From positions 124,001-188,000 of the forward strand of contig NZ_JAIWPR010000002.1 in assembly GCF_021191635.1 (NCBI RefSeq): DNA of 64,000 nucleotides. Reading direction: 5' to 3'. The notes beneath the pieces are model-generated. The model saw nothing but the letters and a program-made list of their open reading frames with translations. It did no database searches and had not been told where the DNA came from. How positions within the stretch are numbered: the stretch's first letter is position 1; each line of letters starts with the position of its first letter. Origin of the DNA: Alterluteimonas quercicellularis. GTDB lineage: Bacteria > Pseudomonadota > Gammaproteobacteria > Xanthomonadales > Xanthomonadaceae. Below are positions 33,071-42,700 of the stretch, piece after piece. Both the position numbers and the translations under genes were made by a program.

Positions 33071-33738
33071 GGCGATGCGGTCACGTCGCCGACGAAGCGG
33101 TGGTCCTCGATGCGCAGCGGCAGCGTCGCCGGCACCGTGGGCGCGGCCGCCATCGCCTCGTCCGGGCCCCGATCCAGGTAATGCAGGATCGCGTCGTAGT
33201 GCGTGCCGTCGACGGCGCCGGCGGTCTCCACGCGTTGCAGCCGCACCCGGTCGCCGACGAAGCGCGAGTCCGCGTGCCGCGCGCGCCCGTCCGGCCCGAT
33301 GTGGAACAGCGCCACGTAGCGCCAGTTGCCGCTGCCGCCGCGGATCACCGAGAGGTTCGCGAACAGGTCGCGCCCGTCCGCGGTCGCGACGCCGCCGAGT
33401 ACGCCGTCCAGCACGGCCTGTCCGCGTTCGTCGCCGGACACGTAGTCGCCGCGGCCCTCGCGCAGCGTCAGCGGCACGTCGGGCTGGCCGTCGCCGGGCA
33501 CCCGGATCTCGGCGCCCGCCAGCAGCGCCGCGTCGTCGGCGGCGGGCGGCGGGGGCGCGGGTGTGGCGGCCGGGGGGGCGGCGGCATCGGTGGAGGGAGC
33601 AGGCGCGGGCGCCGCCGCATCCGGGGCGGGCGTGCGCTCGCAGCCCGCGACCAGCACGGCGAGCAGCGCGAGGGCTGCGCCGTGGACGCGGGCCGCGCGC
33701 GCCAGCACGGGAACGGACAGGGGATCGGAGGGAGACAT
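33067..33738 (-). CDS. Lipoprotein of unknown function
   Basis: A 223-residue protein with a signal and lipobox (ALALLAVLVAGC) after a short N-terminal extension, then a Pro/Ala-rich linker of about 40 residues. The folded domain contains DVPLTLREGRGDYVSGDERGQAVLDGVLGG, VIRGGSGNWRYVALFHIGPDGRARHADSRFVGDRVRL and THYDAILHYLDRGPDEAMAA. These segments suggest a beta-rich periplasmic domain of a family not recognised. Its stop is the TAG of a REP arm. Confidence 0.75.
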   Translation of the reverse strand: MSPSDPLSVPVLARAARVHGAALALLAVLVAGCERTPAPDAAAPAPAPSTDAAAPPAATPAPPPPAADDAALLAGAEIRVPGDGQPDVPLTLREGRGDYVSGDERGQAVLDGVLGGVATADGRDLFANLSVIRGGSGNWRYVALFHIGPDGRARHADSRFVGDRVRLQRVETAGAVDGTHYDAILHYLDRGPDEAMAAAPTVPATLPLRIEDHRFVGDVTASP

Positions 33739-33821
33739 GGCGGCTCCGTTCGATGGGCGTGCCGGCAGCCTGCGCGCCCGCCGGTGGCGCGACGGTGAAT
33801 ACGGTCGTCGCGACGCGACGG

Positions 33822-34763
33822 CTACTCCACGGGCACGCCGTACGTTTCCGACAGCATCCGGCGGTAGTCGGCCATCGGCGGCAGGCCGACCTCGCGGCGC
33901 CGCGCGTCGAGCCCGGCCTCGTCCTCGACGGGACGCAGCCGCATCGCGCCGTCCTCGCCGGTCTCGAACTGGCTGCCGTAGCGCTGCGGACGGCCCTCGG
34001 CCAGCAGGACGCGGTCGGTCAGCATCGCCAGGTGGGCGGGATCGGGGCGGTCGGCCGGCGCGGCGCGTTCCATCGCCGCGAGCGCTTCGCGCTGGAAGGC
34101 CGGATCGGCGTCGGCGTGCTGCACGAGCAGCCAGGCGGCCCGGGTGCCGTCCTGGCCCACGCGCGCGGCGCCTGGCCAGCCAACGCCGGCCAGGCGCCTC
34201 CGCAGCCAGGCGGTGTTGTCGCGGTCGACCGCCGCCATCGCATTCAGCGCCGCGCTGCGGCCGGGGCCGTCCTGCGCCTGCACGACCGCGTCGCGGGCGG
34301 CCTGGTCGCGCTGCGCGCGTTCCAGCAGCGCTGCGCGCAGCGGCCCGTCGAGCCGCGCCGCCAGCGCCTGCGCCGCGTCCTGCGCGCGCGCGGCCAGCGC
34401 AGGCCAGCCTGCATGCGCGCGCAGGGCCGCGAGCCCCGCGCTCTCGCGCTCGCGAAGCTGGTCGACGTCGATGCGGCCGGACGCGAGGTGGCGATCGATC
34501 AGCGCCAGCGCCTCGTCGAAGCGACCCGCGGCGGCGAGGCAGTCCGCGCCCATCAGTTCGCCGTTCGGCGGCAGCGGCGTGCCGCGCCGTTCCGCTTCCA
34601 GCACGAGCTGGCCGCAACCGGCCATGTCGCCACGCTCGCGCGCCTGCAGCGCGGCCATGAAGCCCGCGTCTTCCGCCGCGGCGGTGCCGGCGCAGGCGGC
34701 CAGCCCACCGAGCGCGAGCGATGCGGCGCGCCGCCGGATGGCGCGTTCAGGCCACCAGCGCAT
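33822..34763 (-). CDS. DUF6624-like exported protein
   Basis: A 313-residue protein with a signal-like N-terminus ([22 protein letters not shown]), possibly a lipoprotein at Ala-Cys. It is Ala- and Arg-rich and helical. The C-terminal region has [41 protein letters not shown] and [20 protein letters not shown]-like segments (actual: [20 protein letters not shown]), typical of DUF6624. It overlaps the end of the pterin dehydratase gene by 17 bases on the same strand. Function unknown. Confidence 0.75.
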   Translation of the reverse strand: MRWWPERAIRRRAASLALGGLAACAGTAAAEDAGFMAALQARERGDMAGCGQLVLEAERRGTPLPPNGELMGADCLAAAGRFDEALALIDRHLASGRIDVDQLRERESAGLAALRAHAGWPALAARAQDAAQALAARLDGPLRAALLERAQRDQAARDAVVQAQDGPGRSAALNAMAAVDRDNTAWLRRRLAGVGWPGAARVGQDGTRAAWLLVQHADADPAFQREALAAMERAAPADRPDPAHLAMLTDRVLLAEGRPQRYGSQFETGEDGAMRLRPVEDEAGLDARRREVGLPPMADYRRMLSETYGVPVE

Positions 34764-35088
34764 CGGCGCGGGCGGCGCAGATGAAGTCGTTCTCCGACAG
34801 CCCGCCGACGTCGTGGGTCGAGTAGCGGACCACGCAGCGGTCGTAGTGCACGCCCAGGTCCGGGTGGTGGTCCTCGCGATGGGCCATGAACGCCAGCGCA
34901 TTCACGAACGCCATCGTGCGGTAGTAGTCGGGGAAGCGGAACGTGCGCACCAGCGCGTGGCCGTCCTCGGCCAGTTCCCAGGCGGGGACGTCGGGCAGCA
35001 GTTCGCGGACGCGGGCTTCGGCGAGCCGGTGTTCGCTGCCGCGGCGCGGGACGCAGCGGGCCTGGGCGAGCGGGACGAGATCGGACAT
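34747..35088 (-). CDS. phhB: 4a-hydroxytetrahydrobiopterin dehydratase (pterin-4a-carbinolamine dehydratase)
   Basis: A 113-residue protein. The catalytic motif is [32 protein letters not shown], with the active-site His-His-Pro-Asp and second His. It recycles the pterin cofactor of phenylalanine hydroxylase by dehydrating 4a-hydroxytetrahydropterin. The start at 35088 ([12 protein letters not shown]) is the normal family start; an upstream ATG adds 10 residues. No phhA is in the window. It is divergent from nfuA with 93 bases between the starts. Confidence 0.95.
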   Translation of the reverse strand: MSDLVPLAQARCVPRRGSEHRLAEARVRELLPDVPAWELAEDGHALVRTFRFPDYYRTMAFVNALAFMAHREDHHPDLGVHYDRCVVRYSTHDVGGLSENDFICAARADALVA

Positions 35089-35169
35089 GGCGGCATTCGA
35101 CTCCGAACGGGGGGACAACGGCGGGCCCGGCCGGGCCCGCCGCGGCCCGATGGCGTGATCCGGGCGGGC

Positions 35170-35175
35170 TAGAAT
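35170..35175 (+). promoter_or_regulatory. Candidate -10 element (TAGAAT) of nfuA
   Basis: TAGAAT ends six bases before the nfuA ATG, so a transcript from it would start at or next to the A of the ATG and be leaderless. No good -35 is visible upstream. Confidence 0.35.
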
Positions 35176-35181
35176 ACGCCG

Positions 35182-35775
35182 ATGATCCAGATCTCAGAGA
35201 GCGCGCAGGCGCATTTCCGCAAGCTGATCGAGCGCGAGGCGCTGCCCGGCCTCGGCGTGCGCCTGTCGGCCGTGCACCCCGGGACCGTCCGCGCCGACGT
35301 GCGCCTGGAGTTCGCCGAGCCGGGCGACCTGCGCGGCGACGAGTGGGCGGTGGACTGCGAGGGCTTCACCCTGTGGCTGGAGGCCGACAGCGTGAACTGG
35401 CTCGACGGCGCCGAGATCGACTACGCCAGCCAGGCCACCGGCGGCCAGTTGCAGATCCGTGCGCCGCGGATCAAGGGCGAGGCGCCGGCGGAGTCGGCTT
35501 CGCTGGTGGAGCGGGTGCGCTGGCTGGTGGAGCACGAGGTCAATCCGCAGCTCGCCCGCCACGGCGGCCACGTCTCGGTGGTGGAGGTGAGCGGCGAGGG
35601 CGTGGTCGTGCTGCGCTTCGGCGGCGGCTGCCACGGCTGCGGCATGGCCGACGTGACCCTCAAGCAGGGCATCGAGAAGACGCTGCTGGAGAAGGTGCCG
35701 GGCGTGACCGCGGTGCGCGACGTCACCGACCACGAGACCGGCGTGGCGCCGTACGTTCCCCGCGACGCGGCCTGA
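35182..35775 (+). CDS. nfuA: Fe/S biogenesis protein NfuA
   Basis: A 197-residue protein. Residues about 1-95 are an A-type-like (degenerate IscA) domain starting [15 protein letters not shown], and residues 105-197 are the NifU domain with the cluster-binding CxxC in [26 protein letters not shown]. The length and domain order match gammaproteobacterial NfuA, which carries 4Fe-4S clusters to apoproteins in the cytoplasm, notably under oxidative or iron stress. The proline-rich membrane protein gene follows after 16 bases. Confidence 0.96.
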   Translation: MIQISESAQAHFRKLIEREALPGLGVRLSAVHPGTVRADVRLEFAEPGDLRGDEWAVDCEGFTLWLEADSVNWLDGAEIDYASQATGGQLQIRAPRIKGEAPAESASLVERVRWLVEHEVNPQLARHGGHVSVVEVSGEGVVVLRFGGGCHGCGMADVTLKQGIEKTLLEKVPGVTAVRDVTDHETGVAPYVPRDAA

Positions 35776-35791
35776 GCGGGCTACGGCGCGA

Positions 35792-37396
35792 GTGTTCACC
35801 TCCGCCGAACTGATCGCCGCGCTCGACAGGCGCCACCGCCGCTCGATCCGCCCGCAGGCGCCCGTCGGGACCTTCCCGCCCGGCTGGCAGGCGTGGCTGG
35901 ACGCGCTGCAGGCGCGGCCGGGGCGGGTGGTCGGCGCGCCGGCGGCCGAGATCGTCGCGCGGCTGGCCGGGCGCGAGCCGGCGCCGCTGCCGCCCGGCGA
36001 GGTGCCCGCCAACCGCTGGCGCGCGTTCGCGTCGCTGTGGCGGCAGCAGTGGGAGCCCGACCGTCGCGACGAGCGCGGCCTGCGCGCGGTGTCCTCGGCC
36101 GGTTCCGGTGCGCTGCACCTGCTGTTCCTGCTGGCGCTGGCCTGGCTGATGGTCGTGCCGCCGTACCGCGCGCCGGCGCAGGCCGGTCCCGACGCCGCGG
36201 TCGAGGTCACCTGGATCGGCGAGGGCACCCCCGAGGACGCCGGCGGCGGCGCGCCGTCCGGCGATGCGGCCGCGGAGCCGTCGGCCGAGCCGGCGCCCTC
36301 CGCACCACCCCCGGCCGCGCCCCCCGCGCCGGCACCGGCGACGGTGTCGCGTCCGCCCGAGCCGCAGCCCGCGCCCGAGCCCGAGCCGGTGCCGCCCGCC
36401 CGGCCGGAGCAGCCGCTGGTGGTCACCGAGACCCCCACGCCGGACAGCGCGTTCCTGGTGCCGCCGCCCCCCGAGATCCCGCTGGCCGCACCGGCGCCCG
36501 AAGCGCGCGAGGTCCAGCCGCGGGTGCGGGAGATCGTCGAGCAGCCGCCGCCGCTGGTGCGCCCGGAGTCGCCGCGGCTGCAGCCGTCGCCGGCCGCGCC
36601 CGACATTCCGCAGCCCATGGTGGAGCTGGCCGAGCGCGAGATCGCCGCGCCGCCGCGCGAGGTGACCCTGCCCGACGTGACCGTGCCCGCGCCGCAGGCC
36701 CCGGTGGTGCAGCGCGACGCCCCGCAGGCGCGCGTGCGCGAGATCCCGGTGCGCGAGCCCGAGCGCGGCTCGGGGGCGGCACCCGCGGCCACCGCGGATG
36801 CTGCGGCACCGGCACCCTCGGCCGCCGCGCCCGGCGCTTCCGCGCCGGCGGCGGCCGAAGGCGCCAACCCGGATGCCGTGACCGCGGGCGCCGGCCCCGC
36901 GCCGGCGTCGCCGCCGGGCGCCGCGCCGACGCCGCGCGCCTCGGACGACTGGGGCGAGGCGGCGCAGAACCGGCCGGGCGGCCAGGCCGGCACCTCGGGC
37001 CTGTTCAACCGCGACGGCCGCCCGCAGCTGCCGCCGGGCGCGGGCGTGCGCGTCGGCGGCGGCCTGCCGCCGGGCACGATCACCGAGGACTACGAGAAGA
37101 TCGACCGCATGGGCACCTGGCTCAAGCGCCCGTCGTCCGACTACGAACCGACCAGCCTCGACGAGTTCTGGGTGCCGCACGAGAACCTGCTGGAGGAGTG
37201 GGTGCGCCGCAGCATCCGCACGGTGCTGATCCCGATCCCCGGCAGCAGCAAGTCGATCCGTTGCGACGTGGCGCTGCTGGCGTTCGGCGGCGGCTGCAAT
37301 ATCACCGATCCGAACATGCAGGACGTGGAGGCCGAAGCCCGGCCGCCGCCGGACGTGCCCTGGAAGCCGGAGCTGCAGGAGGGCGACGGCGACTGA
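35792..37396 (+). CDS. Proline-rich single-pass membrane protein (TonB-like 'transmembrane repetitive protein')
   Basis: A 534-residue protein from a GTG start. Residues 1-105 are cytoplasmic with ELIAALDRRHRRSIRPQAPVG. One membrane helix follows at about 106-125 (LHLLFLLALAWLMVVPPY). A roughly 290-residue periplasmic Pro/Ala/Glu-rich region comes next (repeats such as PEPQPAPEPEPVPPARP), then a small conserved C-terminal domain with Cys (IDRMGTWLKRPSSDYEPTSLDEFWVPHENLLEEW, SIRCDVALLAFGGGCNITDPN). The layout recalls TonB-type energy transducers, but the C-terminal domain is not a recognisable TonB domain. It may span the periplasm between membranes. It is probably co-transcribed with nfuA. 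Confidence 0.85.
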   Translation: MFTSAELIAALDRRHRRSIRPQAPVGTFPPGWQAWLDALQARPGRVVGAPAAEIVARLAGREPAPLPPGEVPANRWRAFASLWRQQWEPDRRDERGLRAVSSAGSGALHLLFLLALAWLMVVPPYRAPAQAGPDAAVEVTWIGEGTPEDAGGGAPSGDAAAEPSAEPAPSAPPPAAPPAPAPATVSRPPEPQPAPEPEPVPPARPEQPLVVTETPTPDSAFLVPPPPEIPLAAPAPEAREVQPRVREIVEQPPPLVRPESPRLQPSPAAPDIPQPMVELAEREIAAPPREVTLPDVTVPAPQAPVVQRDAPQARVREIPVREPERGSGAAPAATADAAAPAPSAAAPGASAPAAAEGANPDAVTAGAGPAPASPPGAAPTPRASDDWGEAAQNRPGGQAGTSGLFNRDGRPQLPPGAGVRVGGGLPPGTITEDYEKIDRMGTWLKRPSSDYEPTSLDEFWVPHENLLEEWVRRSIRTVLIPIPGSSKSIRCDVALLAFGGGCNITDPNMQDVEAEARPPPDVPWKPELQEGDGD

Positions 37397-37472
37397 GCCG
37401 GACGCGATGCGGCCGTTGCGCGCGGCGGCCCGGGCCACCGCCGGCGTCGCGCCTGCGGCCCCCAACGCGAAA

Positions 37473-37490
37473 CGGAGCCTTGCGGCTCCG
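37473..37490. terminator. Candidate bidirectional terminator hairpin
   Basis: CGGAGCC-TTGC-GGCTCCG gives a 7-bp perfect stem in the convergent junction between the proline-rich protein and cytochrome genes. No T-run follows. Confidence 0.4.
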
Positions 37491-37533
37491 CTTCGGGCGT
37501 GTCCTGCGGGCGTCGCGCGCCGGCGCCGGCCGG

Positions 37534-37965
37534 TCAGCGCGCGTGCGCGCCCTGCAGATCGACGATCAGCGGCGGCCGCGAGCCGAAGTAGGCGGCGAGG
37601 TCGGCGATCTCCTGGTCGGTCAGGTCGACCGCCTGGTTGGCCATCAGCGCGTTCTCGCGCTTGCCGGCGCGGTACTGCTGCAGCGCGTGGGCCAGGTAGT
37701 CGGCGTACTGGCCGCCGAGCTTGGGATAGGTCGGATCGAGCGGGTCGTTGCCGTCCGGGCCGTGGCAGTCGATGCAGGACTGGCCGGTGGCCTGGCCCTT
37801 CACGTTGGCGCGCTGCTCGCCCTCCATGGCGCGGCCCTTGGGCAGGCCGGCGGAGGAGGAGCGGTTCTCCGCGGCGTGCTGGCCTTCGGCGCCGCCGGAG
37901 CAGGCGGCCATCAGCGCGCAGGAGAGGACGAGGCTGGACAGGACGAGATGACGGGCGTTGATCAT
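37534..37965 (-). CDS. Cytochrome c, lipoprotein-type (c4-like)
   Basis: A 143-residue protein with a lipoprotein signal (SSLVLSCALMAACSG). The heme-attachment motif is CIDCH in ATGQSCIDCHGPDG, and the distal Met lies in RAGKRENALMANQAVDLTDQEIADLAAYFGSRPP. This is the single-heme half of a c4-type cytochrome. It follows the other cytochrome gene by 8 bases, so together they may act as a two-protein diheme c4 equivalent passing electrons to a terminal oxidase. It probably sits at the outer face of the inner membrane. Confidence 0.93.
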   Translation of the reverse strand: MINARHLVLSSLVLSCALMAACSGGAEGQHAAENRSSSAGLPKGRAMEGEQRANVKGQATGQSCIDCHGPDGNDPLDPTYPKLGGQYADYLAHALQQYRAGKRENALMANQAVDLTDQEIADLAAYFGSRPPLIVDLQGAHAR

Positions 37966-37973
37966 GGCGCGGC

Positions 37974-38324
37974 TCACTTCTGCAGGCTGGACAGGAACGC
38001 CGCGATGTCGGCGATGTCCTGGTCGGAGAAGCTGCGCGCCTGCGCTTCCATGGTCGGGTGCTGGCGGGTGCCGTTGCGGTACTCGGTCAGCGCGTTGACC
38101 AGGTAGGGCACCGGCTGGCCGCCGATCTTGGGCACCCGGTAGTTCGGATAGGCGTTCTTGTAGTTGGCGATGCCGTGGCAGCCCTGGCAGGTGTAGGTGA
38201 GCATGCGGCCGTTCTCGGGATCGGCGCCGCCCGCGTCGGGCGTGGAAGCGGGTTGCTGCGCGGTCGCGGCGGACGAGGCCGCGGCGAGGGCGAGACAGGC
38301 GGCGAGTTGCAGCGGTCGCATCAT
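37974..38324 (-). CDS. Cytochrome c, periplasmic (c4/c5-like)
   Basis: A 116-residue protein starting MMRPLQLAACLALAAASSAATAQQ, a cleavable signal peptide. Either Met could be the start. The heme motif is TYTCQGCHGIANYKNAYPNYRVPKIGGQPVPYLVNAL, and the distal Met is in TRQHPTMEAQARSFSDQDIADIAAFLSSL. It is the first gene of the two-cytochrome operon and is divergent from the RND efflux operon. Confidence 0.93.
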   Translation of the reverse strand: MMRPLQLAACLALAAASSAATAQQPASTPDAGGADPENGRMLTYTCQGCHGIANYKNAYPNYRVPKIGGQPVPYLVNALTEYRNGTRQHPTMEAQARSFSDQDIADIAAFLSSLQK

Positions 38325-38673
38325 GTTGTTCCGCAGTCCTGTTGGCTGATGTCGCTTGGCGATGACTGGTTGAGCATCGGCGGCGTCGGAGGGTGCGACG
38401 ACGCGCAATCGCGGCAGTATAGCCTGCGTCCAACGCGCTTCCCAAGGCGCCGGCGGCGGCGGCCGGACGTGCCGGCGAGCGGGCATCGCGCGCGCCGCCG
38501 ACGTCGCCGCGGCGGGACCGCGCGGGCCGCCGGACGCACGTGCGCGGAGAGTGTCCCGGCAGTGCGCATGCTCCGCCGCCACCGGTCACCATGACCTTCG
38601 GCGGATGGCGACGTCGCGGCCTGGTGATATACCTAACTACAACACCAACAACACGAACCGGGGACGCTGGGGC
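38325..38673 (+). promoter_or_regulatory. Divergent promoter region; extended -10 for the RND operon
   Basis: This 349-base region separates the cytochrome and RND operons. No gene was seen. Most of it is GC-rich, but 38621-38665 is AT-rich and contains an extended -10 (TG-A-TATACC at 38625-38633) that would give a leader of about 34 bases before the adaptor ATG. No clear -35 or operator palindrome was found. Confidence 0.4.
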
Positions 38674-39795
38674 ATGCCGTCGTATCGAAGCAAGGGCTGG
38701 GGGCGGCGCGCGCTGCCGGCAATGGGCGTGGCCATCGCGCTGGCGATGTCGACCGGGTGCGGCGAGGGCGCCGCCGGCGGCGACGACAAGGCGCCGGACG
38801 CCGCGGCCGCGGCGGTGCCGGTGGAGACGGCCGAGGCCTCGCGCCGCGCCGTCGCCGCCAGCTACACGGGCACCGCGCCGCTGGAGGCGCAGGCCGAATC
38901 GCAGGTGGTCGCCAAGACCTCCGGGGTGGCGCTGCAGGTGCTGGTGGAGGAGGGCGACGCGGTGCGCGCCGGGCAGACCCTGGTGCGCCTGGACCCCGAC
39001 CGCGCGCGGCTCAACCTCGCCCAGATCGAGGCGCAGATGCGCAAGCTGGAGAACAACTTCAACCGCTCCAACCGGCTGGCCGCGGAGCAGCTGATCAGCG
39101 CCGGCGACCACGACCAGCTCCGCTACGACCTGGAGAACGCCCGCGCGGCCTACCGCCTGGCCCAGCTCGAGCTGTCCTACACCAACGTGATCGCGCCGAT
39201 CTCCGGCGTGATCGCCTCGCGCTCGATCAAGACCGGCAACTTCGTCCAGATCAACACGCCCATCCTGCGCATCATCGACAACTCGCGCCTGGAGGCCACG
39301 CTCAACGTGCCCGAGCGCGAGCTGGCCACGCTGCGCCAGGGCCAGCCCGTGCGGCTGCAGGTGGACGCGCTGCCGGGCCGCGAGTTCACCGGCGTGGTCG
39401 ACCGCGTGGCGCCGGTGGTGGATGCCGGCAGCGGCACCTTCCGGGTGATCTGCGCCTTCGCCGGCGAGTCCCTGCAACCGGGCATGTTCGGCCGCATCCG
39501 CATCGACTACGACCAGCGCGCCGACGCGCTGACGATCCCGCGCCTGGCGTTGCTCGACGACGAGGGCGCGCCGGCGGTGTACGTGGTGCGCGAGGGCAAG
39601 GCCGTGCGCACGCCGGTCCAGCTCGGCTACGTGGACGGCAACCTGGTGGAAGTGCGCGAAGGCCTGGCGCCCGGCGATGCGGTGGTGACCGCCGGCAAGA
39701 TGGCGCTGCGCGACGGCGGCGCGGTGCAGGTGATCGGCGCGCCGGCCGCGGCGGTGGCGCCCGCCGCCGACGGCAGCAGCGGCGCGCCGCGATGA
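38674..39795 (+). CDS. RND efflux periplasmic adaptor (membrane fusion protein)
   Basis: A 373-residue protein with a lipoprotein signal (GVAIALAMSTGCGEG). Adaptor domains follow in order: barrel start VPVETAEASRRAVAASYTGTAPLEAQAESQVVAKTSGVA, lipoyl half LQVLVEEGDAVRAGQTLVRLD, a helical hairpin (ARLNLAQIEAQMRKLENNFNRSNRLAAEQLISAGDHDQLRYDL), the second lipoyl half YTNVIAPISGVIASRSIKTGNFV, then beta-barrel and membrane-proximal domains. It bridges an inner-membrane RND pump to an outer-membrane channel. Its stop overlaps the first pump's start (ATGA). An upstream in-frame ATG at 38551 lacks support. Confidence 0.95.
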   Translation: MPSYRSKGWGRRALPAMGVAIALAMSTGCGEGAAGGDDKAPDAAAAAVPVETAEASRRAVAASYTGTAPLEAQAESQVVAKTSGVALQVLVEEGDAVRAGQTLVRLDPDRARLNLAQIEAQMRKLENNFNRSNRLAAEQLISAGDHDQLRYDLENARAAYRLAQLELSYTNVIAPISGVIASRSIKTGNFVQINTPILRIIDNSRLEATLNVPERELATLRQGQPVRLQVDALPGREFTGVVDRVAPVVDAGSGTFRVICAFAGESLQPGMFGRIRIDYDQRADALTIPRLALLDDEGAPAVYVVREGKAVRTPVQLGYVDGNLVEVREGLAPGDAVVTAGKMALRDGGAVQVIGAPAAAVAPAADGSSGAPR

Positions 39796-42700
39796 GCGCG
39801 CCCGACGGACGCGACGGCGCTCCCGCGGGCGCCGGCCAGGGCCCGCGCGCGCGGGGCGGGGTGATCGAGTTCTCCACCCGGCGGCGGGTGACCGTGGCGA
39901 TGGTGACGGTGAGCCTGCTGCTGTTCGGCCTGCTGGCGCTCGGCAACCTCAAGGTCAACCTGCTGCCGGACCTCAGCTATCCCACGCTCACGGTGCGCAC
40001 CGAGTACACCGGCGCGGCGCCGGTGGAGATCGAGACGCTGGTCAGCGAGCCGGTCGAGGAAGCGCTGGGCGTGGTCAAGGGGCTGCGCAAGCTGAAGTCG
40101 GTCTCGCGCACGGGGCAGAGCGACGTGGTGCTGGAGTTCGCCTGGGGCACCGACATGGACCAGGCGAGCCTGGAGGTGCGCGACAAGCTGGAGACGCTGC
40201 AGCTGCCGCTCGAGGTCGAGCCGCCGGTGCTGCTGCGCTTCAACCCGTCCACCGAGCCGATCCTGCGCGTCGCGCTGTCGGCCACCGGCGACGGCGACCC
40301 CATCCGCCAGCTCACCGAGCTGCGCCGCTACGCCGACGACGACCTCAAGAAGAAGCTGGAGCCGGTACCGGGCGTGGCCGCGGTGCGCGTGGGCGGCGGG
40401 CTCGAGGACGAGATCCAGGTCGACCTGGACACCCAGCAGCTGGCGCGCATCGGGCTGCCGATCGACAACGTGATCCAGCGGCTCAAGCAGGAGAACGTCA
40501 ACCTCTCCGGCGGCCGGCTGGAGGAGGGCACCCAGCGCTACCTGGTGCGCACCGTCAACCAGTTCGCCAGCGTGGAGGAGATCCGCGGGATGCTGGTGGC
40601 GACCCAGGCCGGCGCGGCGGCGTCCGGCGGCGGCGCGGAGGAGGTGGCGCGCATCGCCGCGGCCTCGGGCGACGCCGCGGTGATGGCCGCGGCGATGCAG
40701 GCGCAGAGCGCCGGCACCTCCACCAGCCGCACGGTCGCCGACGGCCGCCCGGTGCGCCTGGGCGACGTGGCCGAGGTCCGCCAGGGCTACCGCGAGCGCG
40801 AATCGATCATCCGCCTCGGCGGCCGCGAATCGGTGGAGCTGGCGATCTACAAGGAAGGCGACGCCAACACCGTCGCCACCGCCGACGCCGTGCACGCGCG
40901 GCTGGAGCAGCTGCGCAAGGAGGTGCCGCCGGGCATCGAGCTGACCGTGGTCGACGACCAGGCCAAGTTCATCCGCGCGGCGATCGACGACGTCAAGTTC
41001 GACGCGGTGCTGGGCGGCACCCTCGCCATCCTGATCATCTTCCTGTTCCTGCGCAGCGGCTGGAGCACGTTCGTGGTCGGCCTGTCGCTGCCGGTGTCGA
41101 TCATCACCACGTTCTTCTTCATGGACCAGCTGGGGCTGAGCCTCAACGTGATGTCGCTCAGCGGCCTGGCGCTGGCCACCGGCCTGGTGGTGGACGACTC
41201 GATCGTGGTGCTGGAGAGCATCGCCAAGGCGCGCGAGCGCGGGCTGGGCGTGCTCGACGCGGCGATCGAGGGCACCCGCGAGGTCGGCATGGCGGTGGTC
41301 GCCTCGACCCTGACCCTGATCGCGGTGTTCCTGCCGCTGGTGTTCGTCGAAGGCATCGCCGGGCAGCTGTTCCGCGACCAGGCGATCACGGTCGCGCTCG
41401 CGGTCGGCATCTCGCTGGCGGTGTCGATGACCCTGATCCCGATGCTGAGCGCGCTCAAGGCGCGCTCGTCGATGCAGTTCCCCGACGAGCCGCCGCACCC
41501 GCAGTGGCGGCCGGAGGCGCGCTGGCAGCGGCCGATGGCGGCGACCGGCCGCGGCATCGGCGCGCTGCTGCGCGGCGCCTGCTTCGCGGTGGCCTGGGCC
41601 TTCGTGCGCCTGTGGCGCGGCGCCGCGGCGGTGCTGTCGCCGGTGATGCGCAAGGCCAGCGACCTGGCGATGGCGCCCTACGGCGCCGCCGAGCGCGCCT
41701 ACCTGCGCCTGCTGCCGGGCGCGATGGCGCGGCCGTGGGCGGTGCTGGGGATCTCGGCGGCGGCGTTCGCGGCCAGCCTGGCGGTGGTGCCGCTGCTGGG
41801 CACCGACCTGATCCCGCAGCTGGCCCAGGACCGCTTCGAGATGACGGTCAAGCTGCCGCCGGGCACGCCGCTGCGCGAGACTGACCGCGTGCTGCGCGAG
41901 GTGCAGGCCGCCCACGACGGCGACGCGGACGTCGCGGCGCTGTTCGGCTACAGCGGCAGCGGCACCCGGCTGGACGCCAACCCGACCGAGAGCGGCGAGA
42001 ACGTCGCCAAGCTGACCGTGGTGATGGCCGAGGGCGGCAGCCGCGCGGTCGAGGCGCGGCTGACCGACGCGCTGCGCGAGACCATGCGCGCCTACCCGGG
42101 CGTGCAGGTCGACTTCAGCCGTCCCGCGCTCTTCAGCTTCTCCACGCCGCTGGAGATCGAGCTGCGCGGGCAGGAACTGGAGGGCCTCGCCGCCGCCGGC
42201 CAGAAGATGGCCGCATTGCTGCGCGCCAATCCGCACTACGCCGACGTCAAGTCCACGGTGGAGCAGGGCGCGCCCGAGATCCAGATCGTGTTCGACCAGG
42301 CCCGCGCCGGCGCGCTCGGGCTGACCACGCGGCAGATCGCCGACGCCGTGGTGCGCTCGGTGCGCGGCGAGGTCGCCACCCGCTACAACTTCCGCGACCG
42401 CAAGATCGACGTGCTGGTGCGCGCCCGCGAGGGCGAGCGCGATTCCCTGGAGGCGATCCGCAACCTGATCGTGAATCCAGAGGCCGCGCGCCCGGTGCGG
42501 CTGTCGGCGGTGGCCGAGGTGGTCGCCACCACCGGCCCGGCCGAGATCCACCGCGCCGACCAGGTGCGGGTGGCGGTGGTGTCGTCGAACCTGCGCGGGA
42601 TCGACCTCGGCGCCGCCGTCGCGGAGGTGCGCGCCATGGTCGCCGCCAACCCGCTGGGCGCCGGCGTCTCGATGCACATCGGCGGCCAGGGCGAGGAGTT

